64,000 nt of DNA from Bubalus kerabau (lineage: Eukaryota > Chordata > Mammalia > Artiodactyla > Bovidae), in contig NC_073645.1 in assembly GCF_029407905.1 (NCBI RefSeq), positions 51,711,001-51,775,000 on the forward strand, given 5' to 3'. Both the position numbers and the translations under genes were made by a program. Of this stretch, positions 31,118-42,529 are shown one piece after another (position 1 is the stretch's first letter; the number at the start of each line of letters is the position of its first letter). The notes beneath the pieces were generated by a model. It searched no databases, was not told the origin of the DNA, and worked only from the letters and a program-made list of their open reading frames with translations.

Positions 31118-32462
31118 CTACCTTTTTTAAAAGAACACACCATATGTATTTTTGTCCACCCTGCTTTTTTCCTGCAGTAATATCCTGGAGATTATTCCAC
31201 ATAAGTATATAGAGAAATTCTTCTTTCTGTTTTACAGGTGTGTGGTATCCCATTCTGTGAATGTATACCATTGTTTAATCAAACAGTCCCCATTAATGAA
31301 AATTCAAGTGAGTTTCAGTGTATTCTATTACTAATTGTACTTCTCTAAATAGCTTGGGGCATATGTCTAACATGCATCAGAGTAGATTTATACAGTTGCA
31401 ATTATTGTAGCAAAGAATCATCGCATATGTAATTTTTCTAAATACTGCCATACTCCATACCCTCTATAATGTATTGGCATGGTGATTTTTAAAGTCTGTC
31501 ATTTCTTCTGCACTTACTAACTGGATTACCAATAAAGACTGTTCACCTTCATTAACTATTTGATTTAGCTGAACTACAGTCCCCACGGAACAGGTAAGAT
31601 AGATGCTTTATTCTTTCCTTTTTATAAGTTACAGTTCATACAGATGAGTTGGCTTAAACCTCATCATTTTCAGTATTCCCATGAACCCATGAATTTATAT
31701 CTATTGTGATTTAACCCTTCAGAGTCACTTATATTTTAAAATTATACTTGTTATTTTGGAATAATTGTAGGTTTATAAAAAAGTGGCCTAGGGTCACTAT
31801 ACCCTCTTCACACCATTTCCCTAATGCTGACATCCTGATGTTATGTGGCCATTAGTCAAAATTAAGATAAAAACATTGGTATGTGATCATGTTAGCTAAA
31901 GTCCAGATTTTATCTGGATTCCTCTGGTTTTCCTACCATCACCCTTTTTTTCTGTAGGATCTAATCTAAGATATCACATTGTGGTTAACATTAATCTTTT
32001 CGGTGTTCATTCTTTTTCCTTCTTTTTCCTATCCAACCAGCTGCTAACATTTAGGTGAAATCCCGGTGGCCTTTGACTGTGTGACTGTGTCTAGGCTGAT
32101 AAAATGGTCTCCAGCTCATTTGGAGGATTTCTTGCTCTAGACCTGGAATGAACTGTTCTTCTAAGGCTCTTTTGTCCTTTTCAGTGAGAAATGGCATTTA
32201 GAGACCATAATCTCAGAGCCAGGGGTGCTCACTGCTAGTCGCTTGTCCTTGACTTTTTAGGCCTTTTCAATGCACAGAATTGAGGAATACATGCTTTTTA
32301 GAAAGGAAAAGAAAGTTTATGAGTTCATACCCATATCTACAATTCCAGTTAAAGATCATAAGGTCTTCAACTTAATGACTTGACAGTAATTTTATATTTG
32401 TTTCTCTTTTGCACTGAAAATCTTGGTCCTTACCAGCGCAATTACTATGTTCCTTGTTGTAT

Positions 32463-32680
32463 AGGGGCTTCCCAGGTGGCTCAGTGTTAAAGAATCCGCC
32501 TGCCAACGCAGGAGACGTGATTCCATCTCTGGGTGAGGACGATCCCCTGGAGGAGAAAATGGCAACCCACTCCAGTGTTCTTGCCTGGAGAATCCCATGG
32601 AGTGAGGAGGCTGGCCAGCTCTAGTCCATGGGGTCGAGAAGAGCTGGACACAGCCGAGTGACTGAGTACACACAGGCACA
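32463..32680 (+). mobile_element. Bov-tA SINE
   Basis: Sense copy: 'aggggcttcccaggtggctc' head, 'aatggcaacccactccagtg' and 'cacagccgagtgactgagta' tail. The body is diverged (GGAGTGAGGAGGCTGGCCAG). Confidence 0.9.
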
Positions 32681-33300
32681 GGCTTAAGGGGTATAATCAT
32701 GGTGCTCCTTATTGTGAGACAGAGACCAAACAGTGTTAGTAGAGATGAGTTAGGTCACAGTTTGACACCCCAGAGGGTTGCCACAACAGGGGTTCACTGC
32801 ATGTTTTCACTCTGCGCCCATCATGGTTGGCTGTGGTTCTGTCTCACTCAGAGCCAAGATTCATGTAGCCCCTCTTTCTGAAACATGGTTCATTGTTCCG
32901 GTGGAGAGAAAACAGACTCCATGGACTACATGCTGGCTTTTAAACTTCTTGCAACATCATTTCCACCTGAATTTTCTGGTTTGCCTCCTCAGGTTGTGTG
33001 GCCCATCCTGAGTTCAGCAGGGTGGACCCTGCTGATCATTTAGCCCAAGACTGAAGCTGGTGGGGCAAGGGTGTGAAGTGCAGCTGCAAGGGGGGGACAC
33101 AGATAATTGTGAGTAATCCCCGTGAATGTGACATTATTAAAAAGAATAAGGGACCGGATGCAGTGTAAGCGTGCCTTTTGTCTGAAGGCTGCTATCAAGC
33201 TGAAGACTGAATGGTCAAGCGTGTGCTTCGGGTTCATTCAAAATTTTTTCTCTGTGTGGTTGTGGCACCAACTGGATTTACTGTGAAGTTTGTTTCAGTT
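32681..33300. other. Unassigned sequence
   Basis: No repeat or coding signal recognised. Confidence 0.3.
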
Positions 33301-33570
33301 TATTTTTTGATTTGGGGGACCACTTTTTAACATTTTATCCTTTTATTTATTTTTCATAGGAAGCATTTATGTAGCCCCAAATTCAAAATATAAAACCAGG
33401 TATATTGAGGAAAAACCTACCTTACCTCCTTTTCCCCTACTCTTTTTTCTCTACGTTAGAGCTGATTTTTTTTTATCAGATACAAAATTAATTCATTTGT
33501 CATTATACATTTATAATATATTTGTAGTTTATAATGAAATTAATAAAATAAGGTCATCCACTCATTTTAT
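33301..33570. other. AT-rich sequence, possibly old LINE
   Basis: Very AT-rich, with T-runs and a 'ttataatatatttgtagttt' tract. It looks like decayed retroelement 3' sequence but I cannot place it. Confidence 0.25.
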
Positions 33571-35037
33571 CATTCCTTTGTTGCTTTTGAAAATGCACGT
33601 GAGTATTTTCACCTATGTTTTGGGCATTAAGACTTGAGCTGCAGCTTGGAGGGGATGCTCAGGCCCACCCCGGCCACTACACTTCCAGGCAGCAGTGGGT
33701 TGACCGTCACCCTCTGAATTTCTCAGCAGGGCTGACTCAAAGCCCAGCTCTGGCATCTCTCTGTCCTGGGGACCATCTGTGGTTCAGCCTGGTCTGAGAG
33801 TGCCCCATCACAGAGGTGTGATCCTGCTTCTGCATCTGCTTAGGAGCAGAGGTTGGTTTGAGGGGAGGGAGTGGAGGTAGGTCTGGCATCATCAGAAGTG
33901 GAGCTTCTTGGACGCGTAGCCCCAAAGTCCTGCCTGGACTGGCTCGATCCAGTTCTTATCTTCCTCGCCCCTCCCGGGCCCCCTCCTCTAGACCCAGGGC
34001 TGCATAGCAACCCCACCCACCAACGCCACCCCTGCTAAGTGAGCTCACATTCATGGTGAAAGTGGCTGTCTCCTCTTGCTTCCTGGAGCTGGAAGAGCCA
34101 TGAGAGCTCCGATTCTCTGAGACCAAATGCAATCCTTTTACAGCCCAGTAAAACCCATTTATCCTGGGTTTGGAGTTCGATGCACACCAAGCTCTAAGAG
34201 GGTGGGGAGGTTGGTACGATAGAGTTTGTGGTTGCTCAGACCGCACTGCTCGTTAATGAGCTTGTTCCAAAGGGACCCTCTTCTGCCATCCTTCCAGGAT
34301 GTACCAGGAGCTGCCTGGGAGCATCTCCCCTTCCCAGACTGCAGGATGACCCGGCCAGTCAGATGTGCTCGGAGACAACGTCTGTCTCATCTTCCGGGCT
34401 GAGCACAGGTGCCTCAAAATGTCCATTTCAGCCAACAGAGCTGACTTTCTTATTAAAACCTGGGGTGAAGCATTGGCTGATATTATCTTGTTTGTATCAC
34501 GCTCTCTCTTGAAACCAAAGGAGTAATTTATTTTAACTTCTGAAGAAAGCACTTCCTGGAAAGGCTGGTTACGTTGGAGTGTTAGCAGGCTTACAGGGAC
34601 TTTGAGATAAGAGCCTCGTGGCTCTGCTAGATTTCATATGGTTCTTATCGCTTTTATTGATGCAGTCCAAGGGGGGTTAGATGTTTGCAGTGAGAGAATT
34701 AGCAACTTTGGGCACTGAACCATTTTGTACTGAAATGTTACTGGTCATGGAAGAGAATCAGGCACTCCATTCCACCAGCAAGGGTGGATTTTGATCGAAA
34801 TTTGTAACTGGTTGCCCACTGACTGACCGCCTCTTTGGGGTCCTGATTGCCCCTGGATTGCCTTTGTAGGAGCCACCTCAGCTTTTCGTAGAAAAGTTTC
34901 ACAGATCTAAGTCAAGGGAGATGCTATATGACTGGACTGTCATTATTCTGCATAGAAATAATCTCTTTTGTGCCCAGGGAGTTCAAGAGAGTCTAGTCTA
35001 TATTTACAGGGAAATTTTACCTAACAGAAAAACTGTC
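33571..35037. other. Unassigned, apparently single-copy sequence
   Basis: No SINE, LINE or LTR signature over almost 1.5 kb. Stops occur in all frames over most of it. No exon called. Confidence 0.3.
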
Positions 35038-35082
35038 TGTGTGTGTGTGTGTTGGGCGGGGGGAGGGGGGGCGGGGGGGTGC
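35038..35082 (+). repeat. (GT)n plus long G-run, G-quadruplex candidate
   Basis: Short GT repeat followed at 35054-35080 by runs GGG, GGGGGG, GGGGGGG and GGGGGGG separated by single bases. Four or more adjacent G-runs fit an intramolecular G-quadruplex. It directly precedes a minisatellite. Confidence 0.85.
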
Positions 35083-35422
35083 GGCTCTGGGTGATCTCGT
35101 CTCCTCCTCCCCTTATGTAAATTCTGCAGGGACCCTGGTGTGTGTGGGGTGGGGCTCTGGGTGATCTCGTCTCCTCCTCCCCTTATGTAAATTCTGCAGG
35201 GACCCTGGTGTGTGTGGGGTGGGGCTCTGGGTGATCTCGTCTCCTCCTCCCCTTATGTAAATTCTGCAGGGACCCTGGTGTGTGTGGGGTGGGGCTCTGG
35301 GTGATCTCGTCTCCTCCTCCCCTTATGTAAATTCTGCAGGGACACTGGTGTGTGTGGGGCGCGGCTCTGGGTGGTCTCGTCTCCTCCTCCCCTTATGTAA
35401 ATTCGGCAGGGACCCTGGTCCT
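35083..35422 (+). repeat. Minisatellite, 5 units of 70 bp
   Basis: Units begin with GGCTCTGGGTG at 35083, 35153, 35223, 35293 and 35363. Each contains CTCCTCCTCCCC, TTATGTAAATTC and GCAGGGACCCTGG. Units 2 and 3 look identical base for base. Unit 4 differs at CCC>CAC, and unit 5 at 'gatctcg'>'ggtctcg' and 'attctg'>'attcgg'. The last unit is partial. This pattern suggests recent unequal exchange or slippage. Confidence 0.97.
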
Positions 35423-37586
35423 GTGAGTTTTTCACCCGGGGTCATGTGCCCAGCATGCTCCATGGCACCCAGTCACGGCAGAGACTGAAGAACTTTTGTG
35501 AATAAGTTAAAAAGTTTTCCCGCGGTTCTGTAATCCTGAGAGAGCTCCTGGGGCCGACTGCAAAAGCTCCATGAAAACCACTTCCAGCAAATGGTCCAGT
35601 GATCTCGCCACAGAACTCTGCTTGATCTGGCCCAGGTGGCCATCAGAGCGCGGCTGTTAAATCCGGTTCTGTCAGACTCCAAGGAAACGATGTGACAAAA
35701 GCGCTGTAGTTTTAATTCTCCAAAGGCTTATCTTCTCTCTTCTAAATGTGGGCTTGTTTCCTTTTATTAAAAAAAACAACCTACTAGATGTAGCTATGTA
35801 AAAATTGCTTGTTCAGAACTTTACAAGCTACAAAATGTATTATTGCAATCTGTAGTTATATAATAAACAGACATGGAACCATGTAACAATTCCCAGGATG
35901 AAATAATCATAAAATCCAATATTACTTTTCCCCGGCATAGCCTCTGTTTTTTAATAAACTGTCACTTCTTCCGTTCTCCACAAACTCCAAGTTTCCTTTG
36001 CAGCCTGAATATTGTGCTTTCTCTCATTTTGAACATAACAGGGAAGGGCTGCTTCTTCCCAGTGAACTGCCCAGGGATTTGGGATGATAAACAGGTTTGC
36101 TCTTAAATCAGCCAGAACTTTCGGGAACTGTCCAAACGCTGACTGCTTCTGGGGAACCCATGGTTTATAGCTACACAAGCCGTGTGAATTCGGCTGGCTG
36201 TTGCTGACCACCTCTGCATGTGACATGCCCTTTGAAAGAGACCCCGCCTGTCACTGGCCGGAATGTCTTCCATGGTCTGGGACGCCCCTGGCTTTGTTAC
36301 CCTGGTATTTCCAGCATTGTGACCAGCCATGCTCCTGTGTACCCCACAGTGCAGCCCAGGGGACACGCTTTTGACTTTGGATTTCCTCTGCACCAATTTA
36401 GGAAAATAGTTAGGGGCTGGAAGGGGACATTAAAGGAGGTGTTCCAGTGATCTCAAAGGCAAGAAGAGTCTTCTCTTTTGCAGAGAAGAACTTGTCCTCA
36501 CTAGGGGCTGATCCCCTTAGCCCCCCTGCCAGCCCCAGTCTGTCCTCAGATGGAGGAGGTGGTTGTACACACACCAAGCAGGCTGATTCTAGCCACTGTT
36601 TCCCCACCTGGGGGCAGCAGGGCTTCAGGATGAAAACTGGCTCTACCTTTTCTAGTCCAATTTTAAATCATCTTCTTTGTCTGTGTCCAAATGTTTGCTT
36701 TGACTCTGGGGAGGGATGTTTTATACCAAGAGCCTCCCGGTTTGTTCTGAGTGAAATTCCTAATGAGATGGGTAGGCTGTGGGCTGGTTATTGATGGAGG
36801 TAATGGTGAAATTAATAATAATGGTCATAAAAGTAGGAGCTTGTGGCCAGTCCTGGGGGGAGGCCTGCCTTCGGGGGATCCTGCGGTTGACTGGGAGGCC
36901 TGGCCTGCATGGGAGTCACCTGCTTATGGGGTGTGTGGTGACAAAGCCGGCTGGTGCCCAGCACCTAAGCCACTTTCTCCAAGAGGGCCAAGGGGGACTC
37001 CTGACCCCCCTCTGCCTTACTCCTCTGTCTCTAACTGGTTTAGGACTCAGGGGGGCAAGTGGGGATTAGCCCCCCAACCTCCAGTGGAGGAGCCAGCTGA
37101 GGCCAGTCTCTGAGTGCTCAGTTCAACAGAGGTCAGGGTCACGGTTTCCATGAGGGAGGGTGGTGGGGAGGGGCTGGGGGTCGGGGCTGACCCTGGGGAC
37201 TTCTTGGGGAGTGGAGCGTGGATGGGATCCTGCAGGGTTGTGTGACCCAGGCAGAGAGCAGCCCAGCTCAAGGTTGAGCTCACCCACCCTTGGGAGCATG
37301 AGAAAGACCGAGGCAGGAGAAGCTACAGATTTGCAATGAGACAGTGGCAGCAAACTGCATGCCTTGTCCAGGTACAGATCAGAATGTTCCGCGGACAGCA
37401 GGTTAAACTTTTTCCTCTGAATATGCATTAATTCAGAGAAAGCCAGAATGTACTTTTTACTAGCTATTGAGAGCTGAGTGGACTTGTCTAGATTTAATCT
37501 TAATTTATTATCTTAGTCTTCGGCACATGGGCTGGGGGGTGGTGGTGGGGAGAGTGAGGGGTGGCTGTATCAGTCACTGGGTGCTG
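35423..37586. other. Unassigned, apparently single-copy sequence
   Basis: 2.1 kb with no recognised SINE or LINE. 35690-36110 is AT-rich. 36830-37320 is GC-rich with many G- and C-runs. G-runs at 37527-37563 (GGGG, TGGTGGTGGGG) are quadruplex-like. No exon called. Confidence 0.3.
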
Positions 37587-37597
37587 TGTTCTCATTA

Positions 37598-37896
37598 AAC
37601 TGAAAGTCACTCAGTCATGTCCAACTCTTTGTGTCCCCATGAACTATACAGCCCATGGAATTCTCCAGGCCAGAATACTGGAGTGGGTAGCCTTTCCCTT
37701 CCCAAGGGGATCTTCCCAACCCAGGTCTCCCACATCTCAGGCAGTTTCTTTACCAGCTGAGCCACAAGGGAAGCCCAAGGATACTAGGTTGGGTAGCCTT
37801 TCCCTTCTCCAGGGGATCTTCCCAACCCAGGGATTGAACCGGGGTCTCCTGCATTGCAGGTGGATTCTTTACGAGCTGAGCCACCAGGGAAGCCCA
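37598..37896 (-). mobile_element. Bov-tA SINE with duplicated body
   Basis: Antisense SINE (37602-37776, with a short deletion after GAACTATA) directly followed by a second copy of its tRNA-proximal part (about 37782-37894). A single pair of perfect 11-bp repeats TGTTCTCATTA flanks the whole composite (37587-37597 and 37897-37907), so both parts belong to one insertion locus. Confidence 0.92.
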
Positions 37897-37907
37897 TGTT
37901 CTCATTA

Positions 37908-38270
37908 GGCAGATAGCACTTTGGAAACGGGAATGATGTCACAGATGGGCTTATAGTTCTGGAAGACTGGCTACCACTCTGCGCCAGGGAGGTGGGGGAG
38001 CTCCAGGCCCTTGTGTCTTTAGCGCCAGCCATGTGTCAGCCCAGCGTTTGATAAGACCTGCACTTTGATCTCCCCTGGGGGAAGCAAGTCTTCCTGACCA
38101 CCCCCTCCATCCCAGAAGGGAAGACCCCATGAGGAGTGAACACAGCCCAGCAACTCTTAACATGGACAAAACGCTGCACCCCACCAGACTGCAGGCTGGG
38201 CTCCCCACCTACCCCATCGAGTCCACGACTTCGCACATCATAAGCGCTCAGTGATGTTTGTCACCAAGAG
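37908..38270. other. Unassigned sequence with MIR-tail-like end
   Basis: The segment 38230-38262 ('cgcacatcataagcgctcag' followed by TGATGTTTGT) resembles a MIR tail but is too short to assign. Otherwise nothing. Confidence 0.3.
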
Positions 38271-38840
38271 CACAGCTTATTGATTTTCACCAGAGTGGTA
38301 AACAATTCAATAGTCATCAATTTAGGAGTAGAATATACAGGGCCCCTCCTCCCCTCGCAGAGCCCGAGTGTCCTCCTCAGAGGCAGCCATGGTCCCTGGC
38401 TCCCCAGTGTCATTCCAGATACCTGTTTGCATATTAAAGCCAATACATGTGCATATGTGCTTCACCTAATGAAAACCTGGACGTGTCCGCCCTCTCCTTC
38501 CACCTGTGTTTTTCCACAGTGTCTTGGAAATTGTCCCACATTCACACTTAAAGAACTACCCCGTCCCCTTACAGCTTGCCTAGAGTCACAGTCAGTGGGT
38601 GTTTCATCATTTGCTTTAATGACTAGCGGTTTCTAGTCCCTTGCAATTTCAAGCTACCACACGGTCAACTTGATGGTACGTACACCGTGATGCCCATAGC
38701 CCAGCATTTCCATGGTACCACTCCAGGATTGAAATTGCCGGGCCAGAGGGCAGAAGCTCTTAACATTTTGATGGATGTCGCCAGTGTGCTCTGCAGAGAC
38801 TCTGTATGCGGGTGTCCATCACCCTCCCACTGGCGTGTCC
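38271..38840 (-). mobile_element. Degenerate L1-like fragment
   Basis: Antisense old-L1 phrases at 38700-38840: 'ggattgaaattgccgggcca', 'cttaacattttgatggatgt', 'cgccagtgtgctctgcagag' and 'ccatcaccctcccactggcg'. The left boundary is a guess. Confidence 0.45.
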
Positions 38841-40170
38841 CCCCCGTCCCCGCCAGAAGGCAGACTGCCGGTCCCCAGAGCCTCACGTTAGGACTTCAGG
38901 AAATATCGGGTGCTTGTGGTGATGTCTTGAAAAGTGAGTTTTTAACGTGGGTTGTCTCTAGAAATTCAAATTGCTTCAAGCTGCTGGTGTTTTGTGTGTG
39001 TTACATGACATTTTGAATCAAGTGACAGGTAAATCCCATGAGTGCTGACTGGCGCATACTAAGTATTCGGCAAGTGGTGCTTTTCCCTTTGAAGGGTGAC
39101 TATCTGTGGCTCTTTTCCAGAAGAAGGCAGCGTTAGACTGAGGGTGTGTTGGGCAGGGGTCTGGGGGCCAGCTCCAGCCAGGCCCTGTTGGTGGGGGCAC
39201 CACGTCCTGAGTCCAGGTGACTCCCAGCAGCCCTTGGAGGGGGTGGTGTTACCGGTACCTGTAGGGGCGCAGCTGGGGCCCCGAGAGGTCAGGTGCCTTC
39301 TCAAGATCACGGTCAGTGGACAGATGAGACCCCAAAGCCTGTGTGGTCTGTCCCACTCCAGTGGTTGTCCAGATCAGCCGTGGACAGCAGGGGGCTTTTG
39401 TGTGGAGCAAGCCCTCCAGGACCAGATGTCTGGAAGCCTCTTGTTTGGACACGTGTAAAGTTATCCGCTGACGACCGCTGAGCGCCCATCAGTCCGGTGG
39501 GGTGGATGGAGAGATGTGTATAGATTGCATTTAAGCCTCTATTTACCTTTCTATTGGTCCATCCAACAGGTTTCAGCACTATTTCCAAATTATTTAAGTT
39601 AGGAAATAAAACTGGAAGGAATTCATGTCCATGTCCGATTCATTATTGATAAAGCAGGGAAAGCTCCCCCCATGAAAGTAGTAAGATCTTCAAAAAAGTA
39701 ATTTTAACATTGATGCAGCCTCATAGATTTTAGAGGGGATACAGAGTCACTTTATGCCAAGCTCCCCAAGCTTCCAAATGAGGCAGAGAGATTCATAATG
39801 AAGCCCAGAGGAAACAACTCTGACAGCCACAAACCTGCCTTTTCCCCGTTATTAAGTGGATATCTTCCTGAAGAATGAAATACTCAGGAGGATGCTTCTC
39901 CCTGCAGTGTGGGGACTGCTGAGTGACAGCTGCGGGTCGCGGCCCTCCTGGTCGGGGCCGGCGGTCACTCTCCGTCCCCTGGGGGAGGGCGGCCGGCTTG
40001 CCTTCCAGCCCAAGCTGTCCCCGGTGCCAGGGTCTGGACGTGCTGGCGATCTGTTCCCAAATGGGCTTGGCTCCCGAGACACCCGCTTTCATCTGGAGAA
40101 CCGTGAACGTTTGCGGGTTTAGTGTAGATCCATTGCACAGAAGCCCGGCTCTTCCCTTTCACACAAGTGC
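38841..40170. other. Unassigned sequence
   Basis: No gene recognised. GC-rich open frames overlap on both strands at 39900-40480 without domains. 39051-39076 ('gcgcatactaagtattcggc') may be a MIR tail. Confidence 0.3.
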
Positions 40171-40174
40171 CCAA

Positions 40175-40585
40175 TGTGCCCGTGTCCTGGGGCCGCCCCA
40201 ACAAATCACCACAAATGGGCTTAAAACTGCAGGCACTTCTTTGCTTGCAGCTCTGGAGGCGGGGTCCAAAGTCAAGGAGGGGCAGGCAGGACTGGGCTCC
40301 CTCTAGGGCCCCGGAGGGCTCCTTCCTGCCCCCTCTGCCCCCCAGAAGCTCCTGGTGGGTCTGACTTGTGGCTGCGTCCTCCAAGCCTCTGCCTCTGTCC
40401 GCACACGGCCCCCTTCCCCATGTGTCTCCTCTCCTCGTAAGGACTCCAGACCTTGGGTTTAGGGCCACCGGACCCATTGTGACCTCAGTAGAACTGATGA
40501 CATGTGCCGAGACCCTATCTCCAGATCAGATCACATTCTGGAATCCCAGCTGGACAAGAATTGGGGGGACACCGTTGAATCCACT
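40175..40585 (-). mobile_element. MaLR-like LTR
   Basis: Reverse-orientation LTR: 'ggggccgccccaacaaatca', 'ccacaaatgggcttaaaact', 'agctctggaggcggggtcca', 'catgtgtctcctctcctcgt', 'aaggactccagaccttgggt' and 'gagaccctatctccagatca', ending with 'ggggggacaccgttgaatcc'. About 410 bp and nearly complete. Confidence 0.6.
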
Positions 40586-40594
40586 GTGCTCTGT

Positions 40595-40811
40595 GCTGTG
40601 GTCAGTCGCTCAGTTGTGTCCAGCTCTTTGTGATCCTGTGGACTGTAGCCTGTCAGGCTCCTCTGTCCGTGGGACTCTCCAGGTGAGAATACTGGAGTGC
40701 GCTGCCATGCCCTCTTCCAGGGGATCTTCTCCAGCCAGGGACTGAACCCACATCTCTCATGTCCTGCAATGGCAGGCGGGTTCTCTACCACAGCGCCGCC
40801 AGGAATGCCCC
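40595..40811 (-). mobile_element. Bov-tA SINE
   Basis: Antisense copy ('ggtcagtcgctcagttgtgt' to 'taccacagcgccgccaggaa') directly after the LTR. Diverged, with a small insertion 'catgtcctgcaatggc' near 40758. Confidence 0.88.
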
Positions 40812-41875
40812 AGTCTGCTACACTCAATGAATAAAATATTTAGCTTAAGGATGGGTAAGCTAGGAAAAATACCTTTACACACAAAATTTCTTGAAATAAG
40901 GAATTTTGGTGTCTTGAATGGGGATACCTGTCACTTAACTGTGATATTGCAGTAGTGTCCAGCAGGCATGGCCTTAGACACCTCTGGGGTTGCAAGCACA
41001 GAGTCACATATTCTGTTTCCCTGGTCCAAAGCAGCCTCAGGGCTTCTTTTCAGTGGACATAGGATCAGGGCCCTGGGCATTGGCCCTACAGGACTCTATC
41101 CTCAGCTTATTATTACTATTTTTACTACTTTAAGTGAGTTTCAAGTATAACCCATTTGAATTCATTGTGACTGCTGAGTCCCTGCAGGGAGCGTGTTTGT
41201 GACAGGGTGGGGTCAGCACCTGGGCGTGGTTCTAAGCCAGCCCCTCTGTACTGTGCCCCCCGACCAGGGCTGCTCTTAGCAGCTTTAGTGAGAGCTCCTT
41301 GTGCCTTTAGACACACGCATGGATGTATGTCTTCATAATACAGACCATCAGATTCTAATCCTCCAAAGCCAGGTTTGAGGATTCTTTCTGCTATTTCCCT
41401 TTCAGTGTAACAGTAAAGTAGTATTTTGTTTGTTTTTAGAACCAACCGGGCTTTTCTTCAGCCACAGTTTAATAACACAGAATTATAATGGTGCAAATAA
41501 TATGAAATACTACATGCCCTAAAGCCTGCACAAATAAAAGCTACTTTTATGAAGACAAGGTGGGCAGGAAACTGGCTTGGATTTAAAACTTTGCTGTCAG
41601 AGCAGGGAGGAGGCAGAAGCCATGATTCCATTGGTCAGTGTGGAAGAGGGGCCTGGGGGTTTCCCACGCTCCCCCAGCTCTGCTCAGAAGCTCTGCCATC
41701 TCTGGGGTCTCACTCCCTTCTCTTCCCAGAGGCAGGATGGTGCCTTGAGCCCCTAAATCAGTGGGCTGGGAGCTCTTATTTCACACCGTCAGACGAAGGG
41801 ACTGCTCCTCCTGGGGTCTATGAGCCAGAACATTCCATTTTCTGGGAGCTCCCCTGTGATACACATATATATTTA
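40812..41875. other. Unassigned sequence
   Basis: No repeat or gene recognised. Confidence 0.3.
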
Positions 41876-41972
41876 ATCCAGCACACCTTTCGGCCTGTGG
41901 GATCTTACCCTATCAGGGATCAGGTTAGTGGAAGCACTGAGTCTTAACCACTGGACCACCAGGGAAATCCCT
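41876..41972 (-). mobile_element. CHR-type SINE fragment
   Basis: 'gcctgtgggatcttacccta', 'tcagggatcaggttagtgga' and 'agtcttaaccactggaccac' plus 'cagggaaatccc': the antisense tRNA-proximal half of a CHR SINE. Confidence 0.7.
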
Positions 41973-42059
41973 GGAATTTTTTAAATGCTTTATCAACTAT
42001 GTCCAAGTTAAGTAGTAACAATGATATATAGTTTTTGTTGGTGCGTATAGATGCACACA

Positions 42060-42187
42060 CTGGAGAAGGAAATGGCAACCCACTCCAGTGTTCTTGCCTG
42101 GAGAATCCCATAGACAGAGGAGTCTGGTGGGCTACAGTCCATGGGGTCGCAAAGAGTCGGATACGACTGAGCGACTAACACATATAC
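42060..42187 (+). mobile_element. Bov-A monomer / 3' part of Bov-tA
   Basis: Sense 'ctggagaaggaaatggcaac', 'cttgcctggagaatcccata', 'ctacagtccatggggtcgca' and 'cgactgagcgactaacacat'. The tRNA-derived head is absent. Confidence 0.85.
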
Positions 42188-42526
42188 ATGCACACAAACA
42201 GTAAAAGATTCATTCTTAGGAGGGGGACAGGATTGTAGATTCATCTGTAATGTTTCACTTTTTTCAATATTTTTTTTTCTTTTTCAATGGATATAATAAA
42301 TGTATGGGGTATAAAAGTCACAGATCACCACTAAATTAATAACCAGAACAGCAGTCGCTGCCCCAAGCTCTCTCTTTAGATTCGTGCCCATTTCCAGGCA
42401 AGACTATTGTCACTCTGTTGAGCTCTTTCTTTTGAAATTAAATTCTCTATATTTAAAATGGGCTTGTATTTTTGATTGCTCCATTTGGAGTATTTATGGA
42501 CTTTTCGTTGACTTTACTATTTGATA
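42188..42526. other. AT-rich sequence, probably decayed L1
   Basis: 'ggatataataaatgtatggg' and 'gcaagactattgtcactctg' suggest old L1-type sequence, but assignment is weak. It forms the left flank of the rearranged BovB. Confidence 0.3.
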
Positions 42527-42529
42527 ATT

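Larger units (their letters stand above)
30500..32420 (-). mobile_element. Degenerate ancient L1-like region with insertions
   Basis: Old antisense L1 phrases at 31125-31350 ('taatatcctggagattattc', 'catataagt'-type), 31735-31980 ('ggaataattgtaggtttata', 'ccctaatgctgacatcctga', 'ggatctaatctaagatatca') and 32160-32345 ('gagaaatggcatttagagac', 'caggggtgctcactgctagt'). Hosts a BovB tail and a CHR SINE. Confidence 0.5.

Noticed and set aside
35083..35422. Regularly spaced repeats considered as a CRISPR array
   Set aside because: The 70-bp units are contiguous with no unique spacers, and the context is a ruminant nuclear genome.
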